Shown here piece after piece: positions 11,389 through 23,710 of a stretch of DNA of 64,000 nt. Within the stretch, counting starts at the first letter, position 1; each line of letters starts with the position of its first letter. This DNA comes from Epiperipatus broadwayi (Eukaryota; Onychophora; Udeonychophora; Euonychophora; Peripatidae), in contig JAQFVV010006546.1 of assembly GCA_028023455.1 (NCBI GenBank), positions 718,001 through 782,000 of the forward strand, read 5' to 3'. A program made the position numbers and the translations under genes. A model generated the notes under the pieces. That model was given only the letters and a program-made list of their open reading frames with translations, made no database searches and was not told where the DNA came from.

Positions 11389-13500
11389 TGTAATGGTCTG
11401 GGTTTTCCACCAGAAGAGGGGGAAGCATCTCACTATGGTCAGGCCTAGAGTCTTTGGGTAGAATGCTGTGAATGACATAATGAATTACCTAACCTATGAT
11501 TGTATCTATCTCCAATGGGCAAGCTCTATCTTTACACATTAAATTTAGATACATTTTGGGCTACTTCATCCATACCTCACACACACACCCATTTGGGATC
11601 TGTTATGCCTCAGTATTCAAACTCAGGGAGAAGTCTGTCTTCAGCTCTCTTCTGGTGTAAATTTACACTAGATAGCAACTACTGCACCTCCACACAGGTT
11701 CCAATTAATTCAAAGACTTATCCAAACATATTTGTAAATTATTATATAAGAATAAAAGGTATGTACACCTGGGTCTTATTTTATGTGGTAGATAGGTCCC
11801 TCAGAAAATGCACACAAAAGAAATCATACAAAAATACTTAACTTACCTTGAAAAATGGGGGATACATACTCTAATTTTCAAAAATCACATTAAAGCAAAG
11901 CAACAATGTAAAATTACTACAAAACTTGCATTGAAAAAAAGGAAATAAAATATGACAAGCAACAATGTAAAATTACTTTAAAATTTGCATTAAAAAAAAT
12001 AAAATAAAATATGACTAATAAAAAATTTCAAATTTGAAAAAAAATGCTACAAGACAAATTTTTTTTTTACTTTTTTAATTAACTAAACTATTTAATTTTA
12101 TTCAAAAATATATATATTATGTGTAATTTACAGTATTTTACATTTTTTCATACATTTGATGATATGCAGGTTTGTTTGTGAACTAGTAAGAAATCAAATT
12201 TGTCACAAGAGAAAATACAACTAGCACCAGCTTCATTTTTTAATTGCTCTTATGATGGACTCACCAAAACTAAAATGTTTTCCAATTGCTGTTGATCCTT
12301 CCCATTTTACTAAGCAATCTAAAATTGAAATTTTTGTTTCCAAATAAATTCATTTTCTTGGGTGTTTTTGCCTCTCCATTAGAAAAACTAAAAGTTTAAT
12401 ATAAAAATAAGAACTTAGACTTATGATAATAAAAAGATACCTATTCACCACTGTTGGGCAAAATTTAATTAAAACTAACAAATAATTAAATTATTACTTT
12501 TGTCTTTCATTTTTTAATTTTTAATTCCATTTAAAAATCAAACTTCATTGTTTCACATCACATTAATTTCAGATCACATTACATAATTTTTAAATTGTTA
12601 ATTATAATTAAAAATCATATTTTAATTTTTAATTGTCAAGCTGTTATTCACCTTTTAAAAATAAACTTGCAGACACTAAATGATTAATTTATGTACTCTT
12701 TTTCTAAAAAGCAAAACTAGAATGTGATTTAAAATGCAACATGCATAGTATATGCATCTATAACATTTGAGCAGGTTTTCATTATAATCTTGTAAAATAT
12801 AATGTGTGCATATAAAATGGGGAAAATCCTGATTTTAAGTGAATTATGAACTTCTTTATTGCATAAAATCTATTACAGTACTATTATAAAGTGCTGAAAA
12901 TATTGAAATTATTAGATGGAAGTAAAGCTCCAATAATGTGCTATTACTTTAAATATGACATGAGTGCATGAAATTTATAATATTTAAAGTAATAATGCAT
13001 TATTGGAGCTCAACTTCTGATTTAATAATTTTTATCACATAAAAGAAAACTGCATACAAAGATATTAAGAATAAACATGAATCGCATATCTTCAAAATTG
13101 CATTTAAAAAATCCACATAATATGAGACCCGTCTGTGTATATATATCTGTTTATAAGTTGATGAATGAATGTATAAATAATTTTGATAAACTAGAGACCT
13201 GTTTCATTTAAACCAAATTGATAATGTTTATTTAAATAACAAAACAAAAATTTTAAACTTTTTAACATGATAAAAAGTTATAATTGTGTGTCAAGAATGC
13301 ATTTCTACCATATCAACAATAAAATGTGTTCACTATTTCAACCCTTACCTATGATAGATATAAATAATAAGGCTCTAATTATTTACAAAACAGATAAACT
13401 TATTAAAAATAAAAATTAAAAAAAATCATTATTATATTAACTATAAAATTAGCTAACTAATTTACAATATTATACAAGTGTATGTGTAATAGCCTCGCTG
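11389..13500 (-). repeat. Diverged LTR of element A (5' LTR, minus)
   Basis: The first ~330 bp align by eye with the B and C LTR starts: ttttccaccagaagaggg, actatggtca, gtctttgggtagaatgc, attcaaactcagggag. A further stretch at 13290-13400 (gtcaagaatgcatttctacca, ctaattatttaca) matches the C LTR at 42410-42520. The rest is diverged, and the right end is not defined; a fold-back repeat lies inside (12906-13031). Confidence 0.55.
12906..13031. repeat. Fold-back (MITE-like) element, ~126 bp
   Basis: Arms of about 50 bp (12906-12956 and 12980-13031) are near-perfect inverted copies: aaattatta..., agctccaataatg, attactttaaatat and the reverse. The loop is about 23 bp. No coding capacity. Target duplication not clear. 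Confidence 0.75.
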
Positions 13501-15900
13501 TCCAATTCCAGTTATTGATTTTCCATCTTCATTGGGGACCCCCTACCTAAATATGGTTCCCTATAATTGATAGAAAAGAACATTTGTACAAGACTGTTAG
13601 TCATTTATACCGAAAAAATAAATATAAATGATTGTTAATTAACAATAATAAAAAAATTAATATTATAAATTCTGTCCTGTAGTAAAAGTATGTGCTTAAT
13701 ATGGTATAATATCCAAAAATCTTATCTTATTCCATATCAGTGTGAATGATCAAATATCATGTCACTAAGAAGGGAAAGCACCCCCCCTTCACTTTGTTGC
13801 TTTCAACCATAATGGACTCTTCCAAGTTATAGACACATTTAAGCTTCCAAGTGTGGAGATAAATAAAACTATAACTTTACAAACATATATATATATATAA
13901 AATACATAATATATCAAAACTTTCTTTAAATCATCTTGATTAATGTCCATGAGTTTGGCAATAATGTCTTTTATGGATACAGTCTATCTCTCTTCAGATC
14001 ATTCTTCTTCAGTAAGTCATTCATCATTTGCTAGAATTCTTTGGCAATGCCTTAAAATAATGTTTCCATTTTCTGCAGTTGCTGTCCTTCTTAATCCATT
14101 TAGATATTTAGTATAGAATATTCAATGTTGACTTAGGCAGTATATGGGCAAGTAGATCAAGTCATCATACTTCTATGGCCAGACCGTAGTCCAGACCTAT
14201 GCCAATGTTAATTTAGCCAAAATACATTGCATAGCAGTTTATAACAGATTTAATTTTTTTTATTTGCTATTTCATTTAATGGCTTATATAAGAGAAATTA
14301 CTTCATCATTTATATAAATTCTGGTAATGTTATATTTCTTTTTTCTCTATGTTCGAATTTTAGCACAGTCTTTATTTTTAAACATCAATTTAAAATCAGT
14401 TCAGTTTTTTTTTGTAAAACTGCACTAATTTATCAAACATTTCTCTATTTAAAAGTTGGTTATAATTTATTATAGTTTTGTGCAGCAAAAATTATATGGA
14501 CAATATGGAATATTCGAACAAGTCATCCATCTTCTCTTGTATTTGAACATTTGAATCTTAAGATGCTGGCTTCATACAGTTATTGCATCATTTAAAAATA
14601 ACAAAATATGATGGAAATGAATTGGGTTTGCTTTTATACCATGCTTAGTTTTTGGTGTTTAGTATGCTAGCTTTTTCATTTCCTTTTCCATAGTTATGGC
14701 TCTCTATTGTTGCACATATTAGATTGATTGTAGTTAAAAAATAAAATTACATAGCAAAATTCTACTTTTATTATCCACACTTGGTTGCTTAAAGATTGGC
14801 TTGACATTAGGTCATCACTATGTTTACTAAGTCTAAGTCTTTATTCATGATTTATAACGCATTGATAATTAACTCACTGATATATATATATATGAATGAT
14901 TTCTTTAACTGTTTTTTTTTTTTTACTTTTCATTAAATAAGAGAAATTAATTCATTGTGACATTTATTTAATTTGGTATTTAATAAAGCACACATTTGTC
15001 ATATATATATATGTGTGTGTTTGTGTGTATGTATATGTATGTTTACAAAAAAAATGACAGTGCATATTCACCTATCTGTTAATTAAGCTATCTTTTAAAT
15101 GGGTTTGTGTGGATAAATGAAGGCTGGTTTCATAGGATTGTAGGCTACCCTTACAATATTTGTGCACATATATATCCAGAGAATATATGAGAGTGAAATG
15201 TAGTCAGTTTATATATTTATATGTATTTTAATTTACAGGAAACAAACTAAAGGATTAACAATAGTTGAAGTTTATGAGTATAAAAAGGATAATATAAATT
15301 TTTTTTATTTCTCTTTCCTTATCATCCGTTTGGATTTATGAAAAGTTCTATGTTTCAAATTTATTTAAATTGTTGTGAATAAACTTCTTGAATTAATATT
15401 TTACATACAACTGAAGTTGTCGAAATCTAGATGCCTTTTTTTAAATTCTAATAAATAAAATGTGAATAGTTGCCTTTTTTAAAATAATATTTTAGTAATA
15501 GTTTCCTATTAACTTAGTCGTATCTACTCATTCATTTAAGACAAACCTTAATCTCCTGGTCAGTTTAATTCATTATTTTATTTACTTAAGATTACAGATT
15601 ATTTAATTCTTTGAATATATTTGAAATCAATAAAATTTACCCTTTGATTTTTATACATTATCGTGGAACCTCATTTGCGCAATCTTAGTTTATATAGATA
15701 TAGAAATAAAACTTAATGCAATAAAAGTCTCATTAATTTTATAGAGAATTTTGGTCAATAAATATAGAATTTATTATATTATTGTAAAATAATGGTCATA
15801 CAGAGTTTAAACATAAAATATTAATAATATTATCATACCTAGTATACTGTCAATGTTTTCATTTCATATTCATGGTCAGTCTACTAGAACATTGAATATG
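13500..15900. other. AT-rich gene-less stretch
   Basis: No ORF above background, no tRNA and no repeat boundary recognised. It holds short TA and TG microsatellites (about 14880-14894, 15000-15025) and poly-T runs. Confidence 0.5.
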
Positions 15901-16050
15901 ACAAGAAAACTTTGAAAGTATACTCAGTTAAAAGAGGAAAAACTCACTATACATATGCCACACACAGCAAGCTAGAGTAATCAATGGATGCCAGAAGGCT
16001 TGTGCATAAAATCCCCATCTAATGCCTACTCATCCAATATCCCCATACTA

Positions 16051-16075
16051 GTTTCTGGCTTGTGACCTTCGTCAG
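16051..16075 (-). ncRNA. Hammerhead-ribozyme-like core in F1, first copy
   Basis: The minus strand reads CTGACGA (16069-16075), a 13-nt segment able to form a short stem, then GAAAC (16051-16055). These match the invariant hammerhead core CUGANGA...GAAA. Stem II in the sister copy is GGC/GCC. I could not place convincing stems I and III with an NUH cleavage site, so it may be decayed or coincidental. Confidence 0.35.
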
Positions 16076-16504
16076 TGAGGAGCCTTGGATCTGAGAGCAC
16101 TGCATCTAGATCTTAGGATCTAATGCAACCCTCCAGCAACCACCTTTTATCTCCATTTAACTACAAAACTATGAGTCTTAAACTGAAAACACCTTAATGT
16201 TTCCAATTCAAGCCCATCAGCTTATATAGTTATATGGGTCTGAAACCAGTTCAGTTCCCATATATTTTGGTGTCTTTGGTTCTTTAATAACCATAGCCAC
16301 CAATATCCTATTAGGCAGGATTGGTTTTAAGTCAATAAACATCACATGACCACCATCTCTTATGCTAGTGCACAACTGTTGTTAAAACAGGCAAAACTTA
16401 CTATACATATGCCACACACAGCAAGCTAGAGTAATCAATGGATGCCAGAAGGCTTGTGCATAAAATCCCCATCTAATGCCTACTCATCCAATATCCCCAT
16501 ACTA

Positions 16505-16529
16505 GTTTCTGGCTTGTGGCCTTCATCAG
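16505..16529 (-). ncRNA. Hammerhead-ribozyme-like core in F1, second copy
   Basis: The minus strand reads CTGATGA (16523-16529), then A-GGC-CACAA-GCC-A, then GAAAC (16505-16509). The three-pair stem II and the exact catalytic-core strings are retained, with position 7 varying (T here, C in the other copy) as hammerheads allow. Stems I and III unresolved. Confidence 0.38.
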
Positions 16530-16904
16530 TGAGGAGCCTATGTGTGGCATACATATAGTGAGTTTTGCCTATTTTAACAACAGTTATACACAAGCATAAG
16601 AGATGGTGGTCATGTGATGTTTAAAGTATACTCAGTACAATAATATTATTAAAATTTTCTATTTAAACTCTATATGAGTATTATTTTACATTAATATCTA
16701 TAATAGCAATGTTTGGAAATGTAATTCATTATACATATTTTGAACCATCCCATATATATATATGACACATTTTGCGGGTTCATCCATGTTAAAAAATTTA
16801 AATATTAATATACCAACTTGACTTGATCACACAAGTCATCTACTGAGTGATAAAAGATAGAAAGATATTTGTAGGGGTGCTACAATCACTGATTTAAAAA
16901 AACA

Positions 16905-17830
16905 TTAAAGTTTCACCAATAGCAAAAATGTTAAATTAATAATGTTTTTAAAAAAAATCTTTTCAAATAGGAGGAAGTTTGCATGTATCATCTCACTTAT
17001 TGATGCAATATGGCCTTTTAAGTATCTCAATGGTTTCTCTGATTTTACACTGGTAGAGATTATCACATCTAGATATGATCCTGATATTAGAAAAATCAAT
17101 TTTATGACCTGAATCAGTAGTATGGAATGAGAGTGCTGCTGATGATGAGTGTTGTTTAACTGCATTAGCATGTTCATTTTTCCTAACACTGGTGTGATGA
17201 TTACTCATAACTATGTAAGAAGCTTTACAATTTTCACATGAGATTTGATAAATACCATGAGATTCAAGAGGGATTGAATCCTTAGGCTTGGTTATTATAT
17301 TGCTGATATTGATGAGTAGAAAATGCTGTATTTATATTATAGCATTTTAATATATGTCCAATACAATCTATAGTTCCTTTTACATATGGAACACAAATAC
17401 TTATAGCTGATTTATCATCTTTTTGTTTCCTATTTTGTCCATTTTGAGTTTGAAATAAGGATTTCTTATTAAATTTATAATTATAACTATTTGCTAATAA
17501 AACACTATTAATATGTTTTATTTCTTCTTTCAGATGTGACTTACCAATTGCTCTATTTAAAAAAGTTTTGGCTACAGAAACTATCTGAGTTGGGTGATGA
17601 TGAGAATGTAAATGTAAATATCTGTCTGTATGTGTATTCTTTTTGTAAATCAAAAATAATAAATTGTTTAGTGTCCTGGTGACTAGAACATCAAGAAAAG
17701 GGAGTTTTCCATCAGACTCTGTCTCCATTGTAAATTTAATATGAGAATGCATATTATTTAAATGTGAGAAAAAATCATCTAATTTATTTTTCCATGTTAC
17801 CATATGACAACAGTGCCATCTATGTGTTCT
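16905..17830 (-). pseudogene. Penelope-like element remnant: RT C-terminus and endonuclease region
   Basis: The minus frame from 17803 reads HIKFTMETESDGKLPFLDV, then KKNTHTDRYLHLHSHHHP, the conserved C-terminal RT block of Penelope-like elements (FT.E.E..LPFLDVLV; Y.K.THTDRYL..SHHP). Just upstream in a shifted frame is IDGTVVIW, a degraded copy of the catalytic (Y)VDD.F.IW motif. Downstream, after a stop and frame change (17208-16993), comes a piece with HTSVRKNEHANAV, SAALSFHTTDSGHKIDF and IRETIEIL, matching the GIY-YIG endonuclease C-terminal half. The copy is 5' truncated near 17830 and inactive. Confidence 0.85.
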
Positions 17831-19010
17831 TTGGTTTATGTTGAAAGCAAATACATTTTATTTTTTCTTTATTATCTTTTCTGAATTTGATATTTAGTAT
17901 TTTGCATAAAAAATATTCTCTGAGCATAATTCTATAAGTTTTGCAAAATTTTAGAACATATTAAGAGTTGATACTAACTATAAAACATCTAAATAAGAAG
18001 ACTAATATTATTTCTCTAAAAGAAATGGTTATTGTGAAAAAAACATCTGTTGGAGCATATTTAATAGCAACAAAAATTAAACATTTTACTATTTTCTTTA
18101 TTTTAAAAATAAAAATACAATAATTAATTGTGGTTTTTTAATTGTTATTGCTTCAGTGAATGCATGGGTGAAAACACCCCACTCAATAAAAAATGGGTCC
18201 TTCAGTTTATTATTAACAAAACTATATTACTATTATTAAAAAATTCTTTTATAGTATAACCCTAATTTATATATGCATATTATACATTTAAAAAGTGTAT
18301 ATATATATGTGTGTGTATGAGGGTTGAAAAGTACTGTAAACTTGCAGTTTAATAAATAATACATTTTTTATTCTTATCAATGTTTATCAACAAAACCTGG
18401 GATATGCTATGTAAAAAGGGAGGCTTGGAACAAAATAGAGCACAATCTATATCTTTATAATATAATAAACTTTTTTATATATTTAAGTTTTTGAATAAAG
18501 TTGTAGTAATCCTCATACTATTTCTTAATATAATATTTAATGCTTCAAAGGATGGAACTCTAAACATGGTTGTGGATTTCACTGTTTAAACAGGGTTTTG
18601 TGATTCAATAAAATAATCAGCTATAAATGGAAGGGAAAGTATAAATAAACCACTAGATGGTTCAAAATAATCTTCAATAATGCTAATAATAAAAACAAGC
18701 ATCTCAAATTATTTACAAAAGCAAATCTTTTGTAATCATTTGTTTTTTCAAGGGTTTTACAATTAGCAAAATGAATAGCTATATTATTTTTTGAATTAGT
18801 ATTATGTGGTTTGCTAGTTTTAATTTCCAGGTATTTTATTGTTTTCTAACTGCAATTTAGGAATTTACAAGTAAAATCTTTAAATTTCTGCATTTTAATT
18901 TTTTTGTTTTCACTGCATATGTTTATATAAACATATCTGTATATGTGTTATATGTGTTTTCAACATATATATATATATAAAATCATAAAGTTACATAACT
19001 AATTAGTTAT
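17831..19010. other. AT-rich gene-less stretch
   Basis: Nothing recognised beyond poly-A/T runs and short TA repeats (about 18298-18312, 18966-18979). Confidence 0.5.
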
Positions 19011-19015
19011 CATAT

Positions 19016-19183
19016 GTAAATCTCATCACTACAACCAATGCTTAAAATTAACTAATAGAATATCAGCAACTTATCATCATGGCAATATGCAATTAATAAA
19101 TGAAAATTGAATATTGCCTTGACAATACATTGCTGAAATTCTTTTGGTTAATTTTAAGCATTGATTAGAATGATGTGATTTAC
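19016..19183. repeat. Fold-back (MITE-like) element, ~168 bp
   Basis: Arms of about 55 bp (19016-19070, 19130-19183) are inverted copies with about 85% identity, containing gtaaatctcatcac, aatgcttaaaattaac and their complements. A smaller internal palindrome (ggcaatat...atattgcc) lies in the loop. No ORF. Confidence 0.7.
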
Positions 19184-19189
19184 GTCAAT

Positions 19190-20950
19190 GCATGTTATAA
19201 GATAATTCAGTTTTATACACAAATTTTTGTATCTCTAACATGGCTTGGGGAAAAAATGTCATAGATCTGAGAAGTGCTGTAATTTAATTATATTTTCAAA
19301 ATCAGCCACCAAGTATATTTATTGTTAGCTTCATTTAACTCAGATAAAATTTTGACTGTAAAAAATTGTTTTGGAAGAATTAAAAACATCTTTTAATTCC
19401 AAGGCATAGAAATGTAAATTATCACCATTATCTAAGTATCATAATAATTCAATTTTTTAACTAATGTTAGATTACTGGAGGATGGAAAAAGATAACTATA
19501 CTCATCTGAAAGTTATTTTCATTAGAATAGGCTAATAATTATTAGACATCTAAACAACCTTATTAGTTGAATTAATTTTATTTTTTAGTTTGCTTTTTTG
19601 AGAGCATTGATAAATTTATTTTATTTAAATTATTAAGAGATTACACTATTATTTGTAAATTAAGGCAATAGCGACTCTAGGTATGTTTTTTTTTTTTTTC
19701 TGGACCATTTAGATTTGATTTATTGTATCCTACAAAATGAACATGAGAGCTAAATATAAAAAATGTTATTTCATTCATGTTTACAAGAAATTAATAATCA
19801 TAACTGATTATGCTTGCTGCAATATTAGAATTACAAGTGATAGTTCTTTTTCACTATTATAATCTTGCAAGCATATCAGCCAGACAAATTATGTTTTATG
19901 AATTTGATTTTTACACCAAAATTAGAAATTCTTTTAAATATTCTATTAAATCAAAATTTGTATTTATATTTTCAAAAACTTGCTATATACCGCTAATCTT
20001 TAATGCTTCCTAAAAATTCATACTCTGTTATCAACAATCTGAGAAGAATTAAGCTTATGTAGTTATTATTGAGCAATTTCTTTTTCACTTTTTATTATTT
20101 TTGGAAAGTCATTTCTATACTTTGAAACACATGAAGCTAATTAGTGATTCATGACAGGCAACCTGATTCAAACATCAAGATTTTATGTTGCTTTTTTCAA
20201 AATAAAGTTAGAAAGTAATTTAATGATGTATATTTTTTATATTATATAATCAATAATTTTATCAACAAAATAAATTATGAAACTAATTGTTTACTTCATT
20301 TTACAAAGTAAGATTTTTTTATCTTTAATTTTTTTCACATTTCTCAATTAAAAATCGATTCAGGAAACTTTTACTAATGGAATCACTATTCTCATCAGTG
20401 GTCTAAGTTATTCACAACAGGGAAGGATGAAATTCCAAATATCATACTTCAGTAAAGTCTATGACATATCTGTCAATATGAAATTATAACATGATTATAA
20501 ATGGCACACTATCAAGTAGTTAACAAATATATAAATGACTTGCCTACAATGCCTTAGGTAAAGAATTTAATAAAAATATGAGTGCTTTAATAAAAATTTA
20601 AAAATGCGTTTCAAGACTGTCCTGGAGTCATTATTTTGTAATAAAGCTTAAATAATAAAATACTAGCATAATGGGTACCGATAATGTTTTTGTTTCTGAT
20701 TGGTTTAAACAAAAGTATGATTTATTATTAAGAAAGTCTCTTTGGGGATATAAAACTAACTTTTCAATTGATAACATAAGCAAAGTTTTAAAAAGAATAA
20801 AACGGCTTTTATATAGCCCTTTGCATGGGAATTTGTTTTCAATCTCTTCTTAAAGAAAAATAATTAGAAAGTCATTACTTATTATGCTTATATAATGTTA
20901 GCTGGTGATGGTTTAAATAGTTTTTAATTCTTATTTTACCTTCTAGCTAA
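19190..20950. other. AT-rich gene-less stretch
   Basis: Short open frames at 19810-20013 and 20671-20853 have no recognisable motif and are as expected by chance. Nothing else seen. Confidence 0.5.
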
Positions 20951-20964
20951 GAATATCTAGATAC

Positions 20965-21102
20965 AGGCAAAATTCACTATATGTATTGCCACACACAGCA
21001 AGCTAGAGTAATCAATGGATGCAATACGTATAGTGAGTTTTGCCTGTTTTAAAACAGTTATACACAAGCATAAGTGGTGGTCATGTGATGTTTATTGGCT
21101 TT
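20965..21102 (-). mobile_element. F1 family copy 2, 138 bp, 12-bp TSD
   Basis: Flanked by perfect 12-bp direct repeats atatctagatac (20953-20964 and 21103-21114). The content matches the arms of 15929-16622: ggcaaaa, gccacacacagcaagctaga, gtaatcaatggatgc, then the inverse gtatagtgagttttgcct and ggtggtcatgtgatgttta. The central hammerhead-like core is missing. A truncated copy of the same family. Confidence 0.78.
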
Positions 21103-21114
21103 ATATCTAGATAC

Positions 21115-23260
21115 CCATTTACTAAGTATTGCATGATTATCTGAAAAAAATCCTAAGTCCGACTAAAATCTTTTTTTTTTTAAACCAATATTGATTCAAA
21201 TGCATAGGCTGCTTTTGCGCAATGAATCATTTAAGTAATTAATATTCACAGAAGTGATAGACTTATTTTTATTTCTGTAACAAGAAGTTCTTAAATAGAT
21301 AAGTATATAATAAAAAAATTAGAAAAAATATTCTAAATACTGTAAAAGTTTTATTCGGCAAATATTATAATTATTAGCAACCAATTAAAACATTCATCGT
21401 AATCTAATTTCTATAAAAAAAAAAGAGAGAGGGGGGAAGAAAAATGAAACGTTAATACGGGTAGTAGGATTTGCGATGACTACACAAAACAATCCGAAAA
21501 ACACGAATATTACAATTAATCCATACTACAATCTGGTAATAATCAAATAGTTAATGTTTAAGTTCACTCAAATCTTAAATTAAAGAAGTTGTAAAAAATC
21601 GTTAAAAATCCCCTTCCAAACACCTGAAGCAATATTCATAATTTGAAATGAAAAAAAAAACAGAAGTTTAAAACAATAACATTATAGTTGATATTCTAAT
21701 GTTTTGCAGTTATTTATTTTTTATTATGATTCTTTTTAGTTGGGTTTTTATGAAAAATTAGTATTATTTTTAATTAAATAATCTAGTACAAATATTCTAT
21801 AAATCAGGTAAAAAAGTTTTTAAAACCTGTTTAATGTTGCACTTATTTTAAAATTACAAAATAATATACCACCCCCTTTTTCATCTTCAGTTTAAAGTTA
21901 GATTTTTTTCTGGCGGCTATAAACGTCAAAAACTTTGTTATAAATGTTTCTTACACAATTGGCTTCTAACTGACGTAAAAAAAAAGTTTCGAAAATGTGT
22001 AACTATAATCGGAATGCTTTAAAAGTCATTTTTTTAGTGGTCGGAATTCAAATTGCATACCTAGGTAATTAAATTTTTTATGGATATTATACATATGTGT
22101 AAATTATTTAAATTGATTTATAGCATATAACTCCTTAAATGCAGGATAAATATTTATAATAACAATGATCATTTTAAAAAATTGAGATAATAAACACAAA
22201 TTATTAATTATTATTAAAGATGATTGTCATCGTTGAAAATCATTTCATTAGAATGACTGAAATCTTTGTTTAATTTTCAAGTAGCTCAAAAGTGCATTTA
22301 TTGTTGTAATAATGGAATTCACCCAACGCATTGAAAGATCGTTCGCCCACTGCCTCGACACAAATCTTGCTGGGCATTAAACACTTTATATTGACATTTT
22401 TATTGTGGTTTGATTTTACTTAGCGTTAAAACAAACTTTTAAAGATCATTGATAAAAACATTATTTATGTGTCAAGTTGCTAAAAGTAAATATATAATTA
22501 TATTTCCATTTTATTCCATACAATTTAATTACAAAAATAAAAACATCTGAAAAAATGTTTTAATCATGCGATTAAATTGCGTGTAATGAAGTGGAAAAAT
22601 TATAAATATATTTTAAATATTACACATGAAAAAAAAAGAATGGAGGTGAATGAATCATTCCATACTTGGGTTTAATAATAATAGACACATTAATTTTTAA
22701 TGAAAATGTAAAGGATATACCTGAGCTAAAAATGGTATGATGATTTCTAGACTAATAAATGTATAATTATAATTATTAATACATTTGTCTGAAGAAAAAA
22801 GTCAGTTATGAATGCAGAAAGTTTGGTGTTTTTAGTTTAATTAAATTAATGGTAAATATATGACTCTTGCTCAGAAAATTAAATAGTTTTTTGATATTAT
22901 TTGATCTTCTAAATAAATATCATATATATATATATAACTAGACTATCGTCAAAAATGGATATAATGATGCTGTTTTTTTTATATATAGTTAGATAAATCG
23001 TACAATATAATATATCATTATATAACATTAATTGTATATAAATATTGTGAAGGTATCTTAAAATCGCACCCACACAATCCTTAGCCACCAGAAATATTGG
23101 ATAGTGTTTAGTTAAGATTTTAACATAAAGTAAATAATAAGTTTGGCTAAAATACTGTTTTAAAATATAAATGTATAAATATTTATGAAAATGTACTAAT
23201 GCTATATTAAAGTTGTAATTATAAATTTATTAAACGCACATTGATTACGTAAGTAATATT
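21115..23260. other. AT-rich gene-less stretch
   Basis: No ORF or motif recognised. A purine run (about 21416-21445) and poly-T tracts are present. Confidence 0.5.
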
Positions 23261-23271
23261 TACTGAGGCTA

Positions 23272-23381
23272 TAACCTCTATAATATGCGTATAAAATGCG
23301 ATAGTAGGGACCTCTACAGGTGTTTTAACCACAAGCTTACGGTCCCTACTATCGCATTTTATACGCATATTATCGAGGTTA
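23272..23381. repeat. Near-perfect 41-bp inverted repeat, ~110 bp element
   Basis: The arms 23272-23312 and 23341-23381 match at 40 of 41 positions (starting taacctc and ending gaggtta) around a 28-bp loop. Near-identity implies a recent element or a maintained hairpin. A TA dinucleotide at each edge would fit a Tc1/mariner-type MITE. Confidence 0.85.
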
Positions 23382-23710
23382 ATGCTATATTAAATAGAGG
23401 GAATAATCATTTACCATTAAATTATGCATAAATATTTGTAGTAAAGTCAATTCTAGTGTATAATCAAAAATATGTAAACATTAGGAAAATTCATACAAAC
23501 TTATATATACAGTATAAACTAAAAATTGTATTGTGTTGAAGGTCTTGTATGTCTATAATAAATGTAAACAATGACTTAAACGATGATTAAACATTCATAG
23601 CAATGGCAAAAGGTCAAGTATTGTACTAAGCAACTGAATATAAGAATGGGATAATAGTAATATGTATTTTTTTTTTAAAAAAAAAATGAATTGATAATCA
23701 CAATATCTAT

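Larger units (their letters stand above)
15929..16622 (-). mobile_element. Small composite retroelement F1 copy 1, 14-bp TSD
   Basis: The 694-bp insertion is flanked by perfect 14-bp direct repeats, aaagtatactcagt (15915-15928 and 16623-16636). Read on the minus strand the order is: arm (16622-16540), core (16539-16393), inverse arm (16412-16330), spacer, second core (16085-15939). The two cores are direct repeats with a 454-bp period. Each core contains a hammerhead-like CTGANGA...GAAAC. There is no ORF. The TSD length fits target-primed retrotransposition rather than a cut-and-paste transposon. Confidence 0.75.

Noticed and set aside
20671-20853. 60-codon ORF as a small gene
   Set aside because: No motif, no neighbour context, length expected by chance.
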